Assembly (NCBI RefSeq): GCF_001858025.1
Contig: NZ_LZQD01000005.1
Location: 67,690-118,430, forward strand
Source: Trichormus sp. NMC-1
Lineage (GTDB): Bacteria > Cyanobacteriota > Cyanobacteriia > Cyanobacteriales > Nostocaceae
Direction of reading: 5' to 3'
DNA: 50,741 nt
A program made the position numbers and the translations under genes. Below are positions 1 to 9,273 of this stretch, one piece after another; within the stretch, counting starts at the first letter, position 1, and each line of letters begins with the position of its first letter. The notes under the pieces were generated by a model. That model searched no databases, was not told the origin of the DNA, and saw only the letters and a program-made list of their open reading frames with translations.

Positions 1-315
1 AGGGAACAGGGAACAGGGAACAGGGAACAGGGAACAGGGAACAGGGAACAGGGAACAGGGAACAGGGAACAGGGAACAGGGAACAGGGAACAGGGAACAG
101 GGAACAGGGAACAGGGAACAGGGAACAGGGAACAGGGAACAGGGAACAGGGAACAGGGAACAGGGAACAGGGAACAGGGAACAGGGAACAGGGAACAGGG
201 AACAGGGAACAGGGAACAGGGAACAGGGAACAGGGAACAGGGAACAGGGAACAGGGAACAGGGAACAGGGAACAGGGAACAGGGAACAGGGAACAGGGAA
301 CAGGGAACAGGGAAC
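1..315. repeat. Heptanucleotide tandem repeat, 45 perfect copies of AGGGAAC
   Basis: The first 315 bases are 45 uninterrupted copies of the 7-bp unit AGGGAAC with no mismatch that I can see; a degenerate AGGAAGAG tail follows. The array starts at the window edge, so the true copy number may be higher. Short tandemly repeated heptamers are well known in heterocystous cyanobacteria. Unit length 7 is not a multiple of 3 and no ORF uses the array. It most likely expands and contracts by replication slippage. Confidence 0.97.
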
Positions 316-438
316 AGGAAGAGAGCTTTGGGCGATTTTACTTTTCTTCACATACCTTTAAATTTTTCTGTTAACCTACTTAGTTGATTTTTAGTTAAAC
401 TTGCTCAATTCACATCTTGCACCTTTTCAATAAGAGTT

Positions 439-455
439 GGTGGGCAATGCCCACC
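439..455. repeat. Small palindromic repeat GGTGGGCA-N-TGCCCACC
   Basis: A 17-bp near-palindrome (GGTGGGCAATGCCCACC) sits downstream of the amidohydrolase gene. The same core recurs at 16171-16187 with a T at the centre. It is a dispersed palindromic unit. It could form a small hairpin at the 3' end of the minus-strand gene, but no T-tract follows, so a terminator role is not supported. Confidence 0.6.
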
Positions 456-526
456 CTAGGAAATAATCAGGTTTTTAGACTTGTATTGTCGCGGCGAAGA
501 TAACTGTCCATACTTTTTAGAACTAT

Positions 527-1708
527 TTATTTTAGTAGCCAATACTTATAAGCTGCATAAGCCAAAGTCACAACCCCGGTAATAATTGCAGACTCATCAA
601 CTTCAAATTGAGGATGATGTAAGGGGTGATTAATAATTCTATCTTTGTAGCCGACACCCAAGCGAAACATTGAACCGGGGGCGTGTTCCAAATAAACAGA
701 AAAATCTTCAGCCCCAAGGGAAGGTTCGGGTAAGACTTGGACGAATTCGCTACTCCAAGCTTCTTCTGCTGATGATTGTAATAATTGTGTCAAGGCATAA
801 TCATTTTGGACACTTGGTACACCCTGACGATAATTAACTTGGTATTTTGCGCCGTAAGAATTGCAAAGATTAGAGACAATGCTTTCAATCCAGTTTGGTA
901 GTTGGGCGCGGGTTTCTGGGTGGAGCGATCGCACAGTTCCCAACAATTGTACTTTATCAGCAATTACATTTGGCGCTCTGCCACCATTAATCTGTCCAAT
1001 ACTCAACACTACAGGACGTAAAGGATTTTGAGTGCGGCTAATAGCTTGTTGCAGCGCCGTAATCACTTGGGAAGCAATCCAAATTGCATCAACTGCTTCA
1101 TGGGGACGCGCACCATGTCCCGATTCACCAATAATTATAATCTCTAAATTATCTGCGGCTGCGGTCAAAGCCCCATAACGGATGCCAATAGAACCAGCAG
1201 GAATAGAAGGGAAAACATGAACTCCTAAGATAGCTGAAACATTATCCATCACCCCGTCTTTTACCATCCAGTTTGCCCCTTGGGCAATTTCCTCTGCTGG
1301 CTGAAATAAAAACCTGACGTTACCCCCCAACTCTGCTGCCATTTGGGATAGTACCATTGCTGTACCTAACCCTACTGTCGTGTGGACATCGTGTCCACAA
1401 GCGTGCATTACACCTTCTATCCGAGAAGCATAGTCCAATCCGCTGCGCTCTTGAATCGGTAAGGCATCCATATCAGTACGAATTGCTAATACCCGATCAT
1501 TTTGCTTAGTGCCTTGTAGTTCACCAATGACACCAGTTTTGCCCACGCATTCTTGTACGTGTAAGCCACTAGAAGACAAGACACCAGCAACAAAAGCAGA
1601 TGTTTGATACTCTTGTCCGCTGAGTTCTGGGTGTAAGTGGATATGGCGGCGAATTTCCACTAACCGGGGTGCTAGAGTGGTGGCTAAGTCTTTAATTCGG
1701 TTCAGCAT
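527..1708 (-). CDS. M20 family metallopeptidase / N-acyl-amino-acid amidohydrolase
   Basis: 393 aa, full length for the M20D amidohydrolase (hippurate hydrolase/IAA-amino acid hydrolase-like) family, which cleaves N-acyl or N-aminoacyl amide bonds using a metal centre. Visible motifs are RTDMDALP near residue 77, HACGHDVHT near 102-110 (metal-binding Cys/His region) and QPAEE near 136-140 (catalytic Glu). The central dimerisation domain contains GHGARPHEAVDAI near 195. There is no signal peptide, so it is probably cytoplasmic. The ATG at 1706-1708 is used; no strong ribosome-binding site is visible. It is monocistronic, facing away from the aldolase gene. The exact substrate cannot be told from sequence. 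Confidence 0.93.
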   Translation of the reverse strand: MLNRIKDLATTLAPRLVEIRRHIHLHPELSGQEYQTSAFVAGVLSSSGLHVQECVGKTGVIGELQGTKQNDRVLAIRTDMDALPIQERSGLDYASRIEGVMHACGHDVHTTVGLGTAMVLSQMAAELGGNVRFLFQPAEEIAQGANWMVKDGVMDNVSAILGVHVFPSIPAGSIGIRYGALTAAADNLEIIIIGESGHGARPHEAVDAIWIASQVITALQQAISRTQNPLRPVVLSIGQINGGRAPNVIADKVQLLGTVRSLHPETRAQLPNWIESIVSNLCNSYGAKYQVNYRQGVPSVQNDYALTQLLQSSAEEAWSSEFVQVLPEPSLGAEDFSVYLEHAPGSMFRLGVGYKDRIINHPLHHPQFEVDESAIITGVVTLAYAAYKYWLLK

Positions 1709-2201
1709 TGGATTAATTTTAGTTTACAAGCTTTGTTCTCATCATAAAGAAGTGTTATTGAGCAAAATGATCTAGTCTGACAAGACAACGCAGGAAATTA
1801 GAAATTTTTACCGAATAATTACTAATTCGTAATTCGTAATCATGCCTACGGTCCCGCTAGGGATACGTAATTAAAGGTTAAGTAGATCAGCGTCAAAAAC
1901 CCAACCCAAACTCTGTAAAGAAATATGAAATAGGGTACAACCCTGTTTTCGCCTGTCCCCTGTAAGAAAGCCTCTTGTATACCCAGCGACCAAACTTTCT
2001 GAGTTGACGGTAGCGAATATTACAGCATCATATGGAAATGATAGATTATTTTGATATAGTAAGACCGCAAAGTTTTTCAGCATAAACATCCGCTACTAGT
2101 TATAATTTCCTATAAGTTGAAAAAAACCTTAAGATTAGCGTAAAAATTACATTAAAATAAATATTACGCTTCTATCAAACTGACTGGCTGATACCCAAAT
2201 T
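1709..2201. other. Intergenic region between divergent genes, with degenerate AATTCGTA repeats
   Basis: This roughly 490-bp divergent spacer lies between the amidohydrolase and the aldolase genes. It holds short direct repeats of AATTCGT near 1822-1842 and a CGGTCCCGCTAGGGA segment near 1849-1863, a kind of repeat scattered elsewhere in the window (42121-42187, 22487-22506). A 72-codon minus-strand frame at 1871-2089 has no recognisable features and I do not consider it a gene. The promoters of both flanking genes must lie here. A TTGAAA box at 2117-2122 followed by an AT-rich stretch is a possible aldolase promoter, but no clear -10 pairs with it. Confidence 0.5.
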
Positions 2202-2207
2202 AGGAGG
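2202..2207 (+). promoter_or_regulatory. Strong Shine-Dalgarno AGGAGG for the aldolase gene
   Basis: A perfect AGGAGG lies 7 nt before the ATG at 2215. Strong sites of this kind are uncommon in this window, which fits a highly expressed Calvin-cycle enzyme and fixes the start codon. Confidence 0.85.
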
Positions 2208-2214
2208 AATATAT

Positions 2215-3288
2215 ATGGCGCTTGTACCACTGCGGTTGCTTTTGGATCACGCGGCTGAAAACGGTTACGGCATTCCAGCTTTTAACGTTAATAACTTAGA
2301 ACAGATTCAGGCAATTATGAAGGCGGCGGCTGACACAGATAGCCCCGTAATCTTACAAGCTTCTCGCGGCGCTCGTAATTATGCAGGGGAAAACTTCCTG
2401 CGCCACCTGATTTTGGCAGCAGTAGAAACCTATCCTCAGATTCCCATTGTCATGCACCAAGATCATGGTAATGCGCCTTCTACCTGCTACTCAGCTATTA
2501 AGAACAACTTCACCAGTGTGATGATGGATGGTTCTTTAGAAGCTGACGCTAAAACCCCTGCCAGCTTTGAATATAACGTTAAAGTTACCAGCGAAGTTGT
2601 CAACGTTGCTCACTCTTTGGGTGTTAGCGTTGAAGGTGAACTTGGTTGTTTGGGTTCTCTAGAAACTGGTGCTGGTGAAGCTGAAGATGGTCACGGTTTT
2701 GAAGGTACACTAGACCATTCTCAACTGTTAACTGACCCTGATGAAGCTGTTAACTTTGTAGAAGCAACTCAAGTAGATGCTTTGGCTGTGGCTATTGGCA
2801 CAAGTCATGGTGCTTACAAGTTTACCCGTAAGCCTACTGGCGAAATTTTGGCTATCAGCCGCATTGAAGAAATTCACCGTCGTCTACCTAACACCCACTT
2901 GGTAATGCACGGTTCTTCTTCTGTACCTGAAGATTTGATTGCACTGATTAACCAATATGGTGGTGCTATTCCTGAAACCTACGGTGTACCTGTAGAAGAA
3001 ATTCAAAAAGGTATCAAGAGTGGTGTTCGTAAGGTCAATATTGACACCGACAATCGTTTGGCTATTACTGCGGCTGTGCGTGAAGCTTTGGCTTCTAATC
3101 CCAAGGAATTTGATCCTCGTCACTTCCTCAAGCCTTCTATTAAATATATGCAGAAGGTTTGTGCTGACCGTTATGAACAGTTTGGTACTGCTGGTAACGC
3201 AAGCAAGATTAAGCAAATTTCTTTAGAAGATTTTGCTGCTAAGTATGCTAAAGGTGAATTGGTAATGAGAGCAGCGGCTAAAGTTTAA
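2215..3288 (+). CDS. fbaA: Fructose-bisphosphate aldolase class II (Calvin cycle subtype)
   Basis: 357 aa, the usual length of the class IIA, Calvin-cycle-type enzyme. It reversibly condenses dihydroxyacetone phosphate with glyceraldehyde-3-phosphate (and erythrose-4-phosphate in the sedoheptulose branch), working in glycolysis, gluconeogenesis and CO2 fixation in the cytoplasm. Zinc- and substrate-binding motifs are visible: MHQDHGNA near 80, GTSHGAYKF near 194, VMHGSSSVP near 229 and [10 protein letters not shown] near 271. The start is fixed by an AGGAGG 7 nt upstream. The gene is followed by a strong hairpin terminator, so it is probably transcribed alone. Codon use looks biased toward C/T-ending, highly expressed codons. 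Confidence 0.98.
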   Translation: MALVPLRLLLDHAAENGYGIPAFNVNNLEQIQAIMKAAADTDSPVILQASRGARNYAGENFLRHLILAAVETYPQIPIVMHQDHGNAPSTCYSAIKNNFTSVMMDGSLEADAKTPASFEYNVKVTSEVVNVAHSLGVSVEGELGCLGSLETGAGEAEDGHGFEGTLDHSQLLTDPDEAVNFVEATQVDALAVAIGTSHGAYKFTRKPTGEILAISRIEEIHRRLPNTHLVMHGSSSVPEDLIALINQYGGAIPETYGVPVEEIQKGIKSGVRKVNIDTDNRLAITAAVREALASNPKEFDPRHFLKPSIKYMQKVCADRYEQFGTAGNASKIKQISLEDFAAKYAKGELVMRAAAKV

Positions 3289-3348
3289 TTTTTTGACTTT
3301 TTCTCAGCAATAAATAGGGTGTAGCGATACTATGCCCACATTATGAAT

Positions 3349-3383
3349 AAACCGGGGGCGTTTCAGTTTCCCGGTTTTTTTGT
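3349..3383 (+). terminator. Rho-independent terminator of the aldolase gene
   Basis: The arms AAACCGGG (3349-3356) and CCCGGTTT (3370-3377) form a perfect 8-bp stem with a 13-nt loop and run directly into a T-tract. It starts about 60 nt after the aldolase stop codon. Confidence 0.92.
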
Positions 3384-3589
3384 TTTTAGCTGAGGAAATG
3401 GCAGCAATAAATTATTTAACTACTTGTGGTTGTTCTTCATTCAATGTCATAATATTCAACCGATATTGCGGGTCAGTGTAATATAGTAAGGAGAAGGTAT
3501 AGATAAGGTTATCTGCTATGACTACCAACTTACAACCTACATCTTTGAATAATCATCTTTTGTCTATAAATTGATTATAAATAGGTTAT
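3384..3589. other. Spacer between aldolase and the defence-like operon
   Basis: No convincing gene. On the minus strand, codons ending at 3414-3416 stay open for about 45 codons back to about 3550, with a hydrophobic stretch followed by a charged tail (MTLNEEQPQVVK at the end). There is no good start codon or ribosome-binding site, so it may be the remnant of a lost gene. The plus strand has an 18-codon ATG frame at 3517 that I do not support. Confidence 0.35.
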
Positions 3590-5959
3590 TTAACCTTGAA
3601 GAAGATTTGCTATTTCCTCTGCTGTGGAAGTACCTTCAATCATTTCTTGGAAATACTGATTTAATGACTTTTTTCTACTAATTGTGTTTAAAATAATTTT
3701 ATCATGCTGGAAATGTTCAACAACTTGCTTTGCTAAAATAAATTCTCGTGAATTTTTACCACAAAAATCTGAGTTATGAGCGCGAAAAGTTAGAAGATAA
3801 ATTAGGGATAAAAAAGCATTTTGTTTATATCCGTCAGAGAATGTTCTATATTGTTTTGTCAGTAAATAATTTATTATTTTCATAAAATGTTCTTGATAAT
3901 TTAGACATGAACTGAAAGAATTAAAATTATAGTACCAAAGCAAAATTCTTCCATATCCCCATAGGTACTGACTTTTTTGTAAACTATATTGAGAATCAAA
4001 TAAACTGAAATATTTTCCTTGTAATTCTTCATTAATTGCTATTCTAGCTAGACATTGCCAATATTCATTATATAGATTACGATATCTAACTTTATCAGCA
4101 TTATTTAATTGTAATTGTAATTGAGAAAATAATCTATCTGATAATATATATTCGGAAAATTGATATAGTTTACCTATTAAAATAATCGTATCTACTAACA
4201 AATCTTTTTTTTGATTATTTAAAGGTTGATTAGATATGAGTGTGTTATATACAATATCAACTAACCTCGAAAGGTTTCCTTGATTTAAGTTTGCTATTAG
4301 TTTATTAACAACTAGCTCATTTGATGAAATATCTATAAACTGTAATAAATCAGGTTGTTGATGTATTTTGGACTTAAAACGCTTAATACTTGTATTTAGA
4401 ACATGATAATTATTTTTTTGAAAATTTTGACTAGTAATTTTATTTAATCCACTAGCAATTTCAGTTAAATTATTTATCAATTCTTGGAAACCACTACGTC
4501 TTTCTAATCGTTGAATTTGATCTAATGATCGTTGCTGACGATTCGCTGTAATTTGTTCAGGTAAAATATGACTATAATATTTCTGAGTGCTATTATCTGT
4601 CTGTTGTCTATTAATAAAGCTAGTCTTGATTTTATAATTATCTTTTAAATCCCTAACCTTGAGTTCTGGAAAAGAACCAGGTTGCAAATTAAACTGAATT
4701 TTGACAAGGGTTTCATCTGATCCTTGATAGTTCTCGATTTGTATTTTATAATCTTGCGGTACACCATTAATACAGTAATCTTTACCATTAACTCGAATAG
4801 GTAAATTAGCATTACTTCTACCTTGTGTAATACGTACAAAATCTTGATTTAAACTAGGAATAGCTCCTATTAATAGTGTAGGTTTACCTTCGTAAGAAAT
4901 AAAATCTTTTTCATCAGATAATTTAATCCATTCTATTTTATCAAAAATAGCAACAGCAAATTCAATTTCATCCAGATAAATCGCAAATAAAGGAAAATTT
5001 AAATTATTTTTTTCTCTCCAAATTTGTGGGAACTGTTGATTATTTTGGTAAAGGATAATAAAATTAGGTAGATGTGTATTAATGTTTTTTGAAAAATTAT
5101 ATTGACTAACTAAGACAAATTGATATTGAGAATATTGATTTGCTATTTTCTGGAGATCAGTAAAATTAATTTGCTCAAAAACAATATTAGAAATATCTGA
5201 TATTATTAAATTAATTTGCTTATATAAAATCTGATTTTCTCGTTTAATTTCAATAATCAAATCTACAGATTCTTGATTTTCACAAGATTGAATGAGTTGT
5301 AAAAAGTTAATTTTTTGCAAATAATTAGATAAATGATAAACTGTTTCTACATTTGTTAATAACGGAGGAAATTGATTTAATAAACTTTGAGATACCGCAT
5401 AACAAATATTTTTGTATATTGCTTGACAGTCAAAAATATTATCTAATAATATTTTATTCTTAGTATCAAGAATAGGGATTTGATAATAACTATTTTCAGT
5501 TTGTGTTAACCTGACAGGAATTAAATTAGAAATACCAAAATTATCTAAATCAAGAAATATCAATGGTTTAGTAATTTGATGTTGATGAATTTCGGTATAA
5601 TGATTCCAATAATGATAAGCACTGCTATATAAATAACCGTCACCACGTCCTAAAATATTACTGTTACTCAGTGTCATTAAATCTAATGTATCACTGATAA
5701 CAAACAAGTGTTTTTGTTCTCCCGTAGTTAATTCATTTCCTACAGATAAATAATTTAATGCTGAGGAATTAATAGTTAGTTTTGATGAACGATTGTTATT
5801 AATAATTGGTGCTGATAAATAACGATTTTCACTATATTTATCTAATAATGCTTTGTATTTTTCTCTGGAGTCAGGAATTGATTGTTCTGGTGAATTTTGA
5901 AATATGCGAGTATATTGACAAGCATCAATATAGGATTCTAAATTGAATAATGTAGTCAT
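3590..5959 (-). CDS. Large unknown protein, last gene of the McrBC-like operon
   Basis: 789 aa; I do not recognise the family. The N-terminal half is mixed alpha/beta and rich in Asn, Gln and Ile. A middle segment around residues 400-450 contains LQPGSFPELKVRDLKD, which reads like the beta-sandwich region of divergent Hsp70-type proteins. The C-terminal third is helical and resembles HEAT/TPR-like repeats (leucine-rich, with aromatic patches such as YLWGYGRILLWYYN). No catalytic motif, signal peptide or transmembrane segment stands out. It starts at ATG 5957-5959, 3 nt after the PLD-like gene stops, so it is co-transcribed with the four upstream genes. It may be a target-sensing or scaffold subunit; a diverged Hsp70-like fold is a guess. 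Confidence 0.85.
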   Translation of the reverse strand: MTTLFNLESYIDACQYTRIFQNSPEQSIPDSREKYKALLDKYSENRYLSAPIINNNRSSKLTINSSALNYLSVGNELTTGEQKHLFVISDTLDLMTLSNSNILGRGDGYLYSSAYHYWNHYTEIHQHQITKPLIFLDLDNFGISNLIPVRLTQTENSYYQIPILDTKNKILLDNIFDCQAIYKNICYAVSQSLLNQFPPLLTNVETVYHLSNYLQKINFLQLIQSCENQESVDLIIEIKRENQILYKQINLIISDISNIVFEQINFTDLQKIANQYSQYQFVLVSQYNFSKNINTHLPNFIILYQNNQQFPQIWREKNNLNFPLFAIYLDEIEFAVAIFDKIEWIKLSDEKDFISYEGKPTLLIGAIPSLNQDFVRITQGRSNANLPIRVNGKDYCINGVPQDYKIQIENYQGSDETLVKIQFNLQPGSFPELKVRDLKDNYKIKTSFINRQQTDNSTQKYYSHILPEQITANRQQRSLDQIQRLERRSGFQELINNLTEIASGLNKITSQNFQKNNYHVLNTSIKRFKSKIHQQPDLLQFIDISSNELVVNKLIANLNQGNLSRLVDIVYNTLISNQPLNNQKKDLLVDTIILIGKLYQFSEYILSDRLFSQLQLQLNNADKVRYRNLYNEYWQCLARIAINEELQGKYFSLFDSQYSLQKSQYLWGYGRILLWYYNFNSFSSCLNYQEHFMKIINYLLTKQYRTFSDGYKQNAFLSLIYLLTFRAHNSDFCGKNSREFILAKQVVEHFQHDKIILNTISRKKSLNQYFQEMIEGTSTAEEIANLLQG

Positions 5960-5962
5960 AGT

Positions 5963-7669
5963 TTATGAATCTAGTAATGGTAGTTGACGAATTATCTGAT
6001 TTATTTCTTTTGCGTCGGTGGTTTTATACATTAAATCATGTGTCCGTGAAAAATTAGAATTGAAATTAAAATTAATTCCTCCAATATATGCTACTTGATT
6101 TCCTAAAATAGTTATTTTAGCATGGAGATTATTAATTTTATAAATATTCAAGTTTTGGTTTTTAACTGACATACTTGAATCTATAAAAATCTGTGTGTCT
6201 AACCGACGTAGACAAGTTGCTATTTCTGCTGATGGTTGAAAACTGCGACTGTAAATTTTTACCTCTCCTTTAAAGTTTGTTAGTTCTTTAATTAAATCTC
6301 TTTCATATTGTGATGATGTCAAAAAATCAGGATAATATATATATTGATTTTGATGATTATGCAAGAGAGAACGCAAACGAAAACCATCATTATTTATATC
6401 TGGTATTACCTCATCGCTACTGCGTTTTTGCCAAAATTGCTGAAATAAATTAATTAGGTTTTGATGCTGAGAATTATTCCTAAAAACTATCCCCGCTTCT
6501 TTATTAATATCTAAACTTCCGCGAGTAAGATTACAAGAACCTAAATAAGAATATTGTTCAGAAATATAGGTTTTTAAATGAAAAGCCCCGCTACGAATGG
6601 GAATATCTGCATTGAGTAACATTCTTAAACAAGTTTTTTTCCGTTCATCTGAAATCTTATATTGTTCGGGGATAGAAATATTATCTGATATTTGTTCATC
6701 AATACGATCTAAAACTTCGTTTCTCAAGTCTGTTAATATCCAAACTCCTTGAGGTAGTTGCAATGATTTTTCACAAATTAGTGTTGTTAGTTCTTCATCT
6801 TCAATAATATAACTAGAAATTAGTAAAAATTGACGAGCATCGTTAATGATTTTATGGAAAATATTCCGATTTTGACGATTACGAATAAACAACCCACTTT
6901 GAGGAGTTGAATTAGAGTTAGGTTGTAACTGTTCAGGTAACTTAATTTGTTCATATCTATATCTTGATTGATATTCCTCTACTAATGATTGCACTGATAT
7001 TGATAAATTTGATGTGTTAGTTTCCTGTAAGCGTAAAAATGTAATTGCTGTTCTTAATTCTAAGGGTAATTCTTGAATAGAAATAAAAGCCGTAATTTTT
7101 TGATGATTAATACAAATTTGTTGAGAATTACTAGATTGTAAAATAAATTCTATTTTGTTAATTGCTGGTAAATTCTGCCAATAATCACTAATATTATTCC
7201 ATATTGTTTGGATAAATTCCTGATCTAAATCAGGATAAATAGGTTGTTTTATGGTAATGATATAATTTCCTGGTTGTTGAGAAATAGCGCCAGGGAAACT
7301 GGGAATTTGTGGATCATCTGCTGTTAGTTGAATATTACCTTTTTCAGAAATAAATTGATAAGCATATTTGTTAATAGTTTGGTTGTTTAATTGAGACTCA
7401 ATAGGGTGTAATAATTTCAGGGAATGTATTTGATAAAGTTCATTATCGTTAGCAATATTTCTTGCTTGTTTGCACAAGTTAATTAATACTGATTCTGGGA
7501 TAAAATCTAACCCAAAAGATTGACGTAATAGTTGGGGTGTACGTCTGCGATGTTGTGTAGCTACTGCTTGCACTTCCTGCATTAAATCATTTACAGATAT
7601 AGCTATTTCTTCTGTACCACTCAATAGGAAACGTTGAAATTTTCCTGATATTTGAATTTCGATTTTCAT
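5963..7669 (-). CDS. Phospholipase D-like domain protein (PLD-fold, possible nuclease)
   Basis: 568 aa with an N-terminal region of about 230 residues of unknown function, then two PLD-type half-sites. The first reads FHLKTYISEQYSYLGSCNLT near residue 360 and the second LHAKITILGNQVAYIGGINF near 518. Both keep the His-x-Lys of the HKD motif and the following GS/GG-x-N motif, but the Asp six residues after Lys is not clearly present in either. PLD-fold proteins in defence operons usually act as metal-independent nucleases. The gene is 17 nt downstream of the helicase gene and 3 nt upstream of the next, clearly one transcript. The missing Asp residues could mean a divergent or weakened active site. 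Confidence 0.85.
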   Translation of the reverse strand: MKIEIQISGKFQRFLLSGTEEIAISVNDLMQEVQAVATQHRRRTPQLLRQSFGLDFIPESVLINLCKQARNIANDNELYQIHSLKLLHPIESQLNNQTINKYAYQFISEKGNIQLTADDPQIPSFPGAISQQPGNYIITIKQPIYPDLDQEFIQTIWNNISDYWQNLPAINKIEFILQSSNSQQICINHQKITAFISIQELPLELRTAITFLRLQETNTSNLSISVQSLVEEYQSRYRYEQIKLPEQLQPNSNSTPQSGLFIRNRQNRNIFHKIINDARQFLLISSYIIEDEELTTLICEKSLQLPQGVWILTDLRNEVLDRIDEQISDNISIPEQYKISDERKKTCLRMLLNADIPIRSGAFHLKTYISEQYSYLGSCNLTRGSLDINKEAGIVFRNNSQHQNLINLFQQFWQKRSSDEVIPDINNDGFRLRSLLHNHQNQYIYYPDFLTSSQYERDLIKELTNFKGEVKIYSRSFQPSAEIATCLRRLDTQIFIDSSMSVKNQNLNIYKINNLHAKITILGNQVAYIGGINFNFNSNFSRTHDLMYKTTDAKEINQIIRQLPLLDS

Positions 7670-7686
7670 AATTTATATTTGATATT

Positions 7687-9273
7687 TTATATTAAAACTA
7701 GACGTTCCTTATATAATCCTGGTTGATTCAATAATGATTGAATTGGAGATTTATAGGTTTTCCATAAATCATAATCACCGAATAAAAATAAATAGTCTTT
7801 TCCTCTTGTGAGTGCTGTATTAATATTTTCTATTGTCATATTTTCAGGAGTTACTGCACAATTAACAATAATTATCTCTTTTTCATTTCCATACCATTCT
7901 TCGATTGTACCAATAAATGTTTTATTATTTTCTATGGTTAAGTTGTTTTTTAGATAATTTCGATTTTCTAGGGAAAAAGTAATTATGCCAATTTTCTGGA
8001 TAATTTCTGAATTTAAATTTTGAAGACTTTGAATAAAGTTAATAATTTGTTGCTCTACATTTCCATGATGTACATCGTGCCAAACTAATCTTTGTGTAGT
8101 TTGAGGAAGAGGATCATTAATGTTCCAATATCGCGTTTGTACCCAATCTTTAGAAATACATGGATAAACAATTTCAGCTATTTCTAAATGGATTCTAAAT
8201 TGTTCCTTTAGCTGATAAACATAAGTTGGTAGCAAATGCTGCTTTAACCACTGGAAACATTGAGGAAAGCGGGTAAAGAATGAGTTTATATTGCGATTTT
8301 TCCGATAATATGTAGGGATTTCTTCACCCAATAAAACTAATTTTTGGCATAATCCTGATAATATAATTAATTCTATCCAGTTGAGAGAATGTGCTTCATC
8401 CACAATAATTAAATCAAAATTGGATTCCCAAAAATAACAATTTTCTGTTTGCATAAATTCCGCAACAGTTGCCAAAATTGGAATTTGGGAACTTTCCATC
8501 ATCTGATTAGCAATTTCTGCCAATGCTTTTTCTGATAGATGATTATATATCTGACTTAATTTCAATTGCTGTTCTAGTAATGATTCTAATTGTTTCAGAC
8601 GATAAGCTAATAGTTGAAGACGTGATTGTGATAAGTGAGGAAATTCGGATTTTAATAGTTCTATTAATTGTTGATGTAAATTATTTTGAATAATTGGCAA
8701 CCATTTTTCTAGTTTTGCAGATGTTCGCAGTCTTGCTAATTCTACATCTGGTAACAGATGTAATGGCAAATAATCCATCTGCGGTTGTGCGAAATTTTGA
8801 GAACGCAATTGATTAATTATCCATTGCTGATAATTTTGTGTTTGAGATAATAAAAAGGGATAAGTTGTTAGGTTATAATAAGCTGTTAAGGACGCAGTGT
8901 GATGAGTTAAAATTAGAACTCGATGAGAATGGTTGATAGCTGCATGAGCAAGATTATTTGCAATACGAGTTTTTCCTGTTGCTGCTGTTCCAGAAATTAA
9001 AGCAATGGGACTATTTGAAAGTGCCATTTCTAATGCTACTTGTTGATTTCCACTGAGGGAAATATGCGGTATAATTGAGGGAAAGTTTAAATGCGATCGC
9101 TCATTAAAATAAACTGCACCATTACACACAGTTTCTATAATTAATTGCGTAGGTAATGATGGAGAATCTTGAATTTGTAATAACTTCTCAGATTGTGCTT
9201 GAGTTGTTTCTGAAAGTTCCCTAGATTGATAAATTAATTGTTGTAATTCTCTCCAAAACTCTTGTTGATTCAT
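7687..9273 (-). CDS. Superfamily 1 helicase, Upf1-like (AAA_11/AAA_12)
   Basis: 528 aa. A Q-motif-like GNQQVALEMAL lies near 75, Walker A GTAATGKT at 95-102, and Walker B/motif II VDEAHSL at 291-297. The C-terminal RecA domain shows IGIITFS, then GTIEEWYGNEKEIIIV and a final NTALTRGK followed by LFLFGD, the layout of Upf1-like SF1B helicases that unwind RNA or DNA with ATP. The region between the Walker motifs carries a helical, Gln/Leu-rich insertion (about 165-265). The start codon overlaps the stop of the preceding DUF2357 gene by 4 nt (ATGA). It is one of the motors of the McrBC-like operon. A single HIP1 site lies within it at 9093-9100. Confidence 0.9.
   Translation of the reverse strand: MNQQEFWRELQQLIYQSRELSETTQAQSEKLLQIQDSPSLPTQLIIETVCNGAVYFNERSHLNFPSIIPHISLSGNQQVALEMALSNSPIALISGTAATGKTRIANNLAHAAINHSHRVLILTHHTASLTAYYNLTTYPFLLSQTQNYQQWIINQLRSQNFAQPQMDYLPLHLLPDVELARLRTSAKLEKWLPIIQNNLHQQLIELLKSEFPHLSQSRLQLLAYRLKQLESLLEQQLKLSQIYNHLSEKALAEIANQMMESSQIPILATVAEFMQTENCYFWESNFDLIIVDEAHSLNWIELIILSGLCQKLVLLGEEIPTYYRKNRNINSFFTRFPQCFQWLKQHLLPTYVYQLKEQFRIHLEIAEIVYPCISKDWVQTRYWNINDPLPQTTQRLVWHDVHHGNVEQQIINFIQSLQNLNSEIIQKIGIITFSLENRNYLKNNLTIENNKTFIGTIEEWYGNEKEIIIVNCAVTPENMTIENINTALTRGKDYLFLFGDYDLWKTYKSPIQSLLNQPGLYKERLVLI

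Noticed and set aside
1-315. CRISPR or telomere-like array
   Set aside because: A pure 7-bp tandem repeat without spacers; matches known cyanobacterial short tandem repeats.
1871-2089. 72-codon minus-strand frame between the amidohydrolase and aldolase genes
   Set aside because: It has no recognisable domain and no ribosome-binding site, and part of its sequence is repeat-like.
3414-3550. Minus-strand open stretch ending in MTLNEEQPQVVK, possibly a gene tail
   Set aside because: No start codon with a ribosome-binding site and no homologue that I recognise; noted only as a possible remnant.
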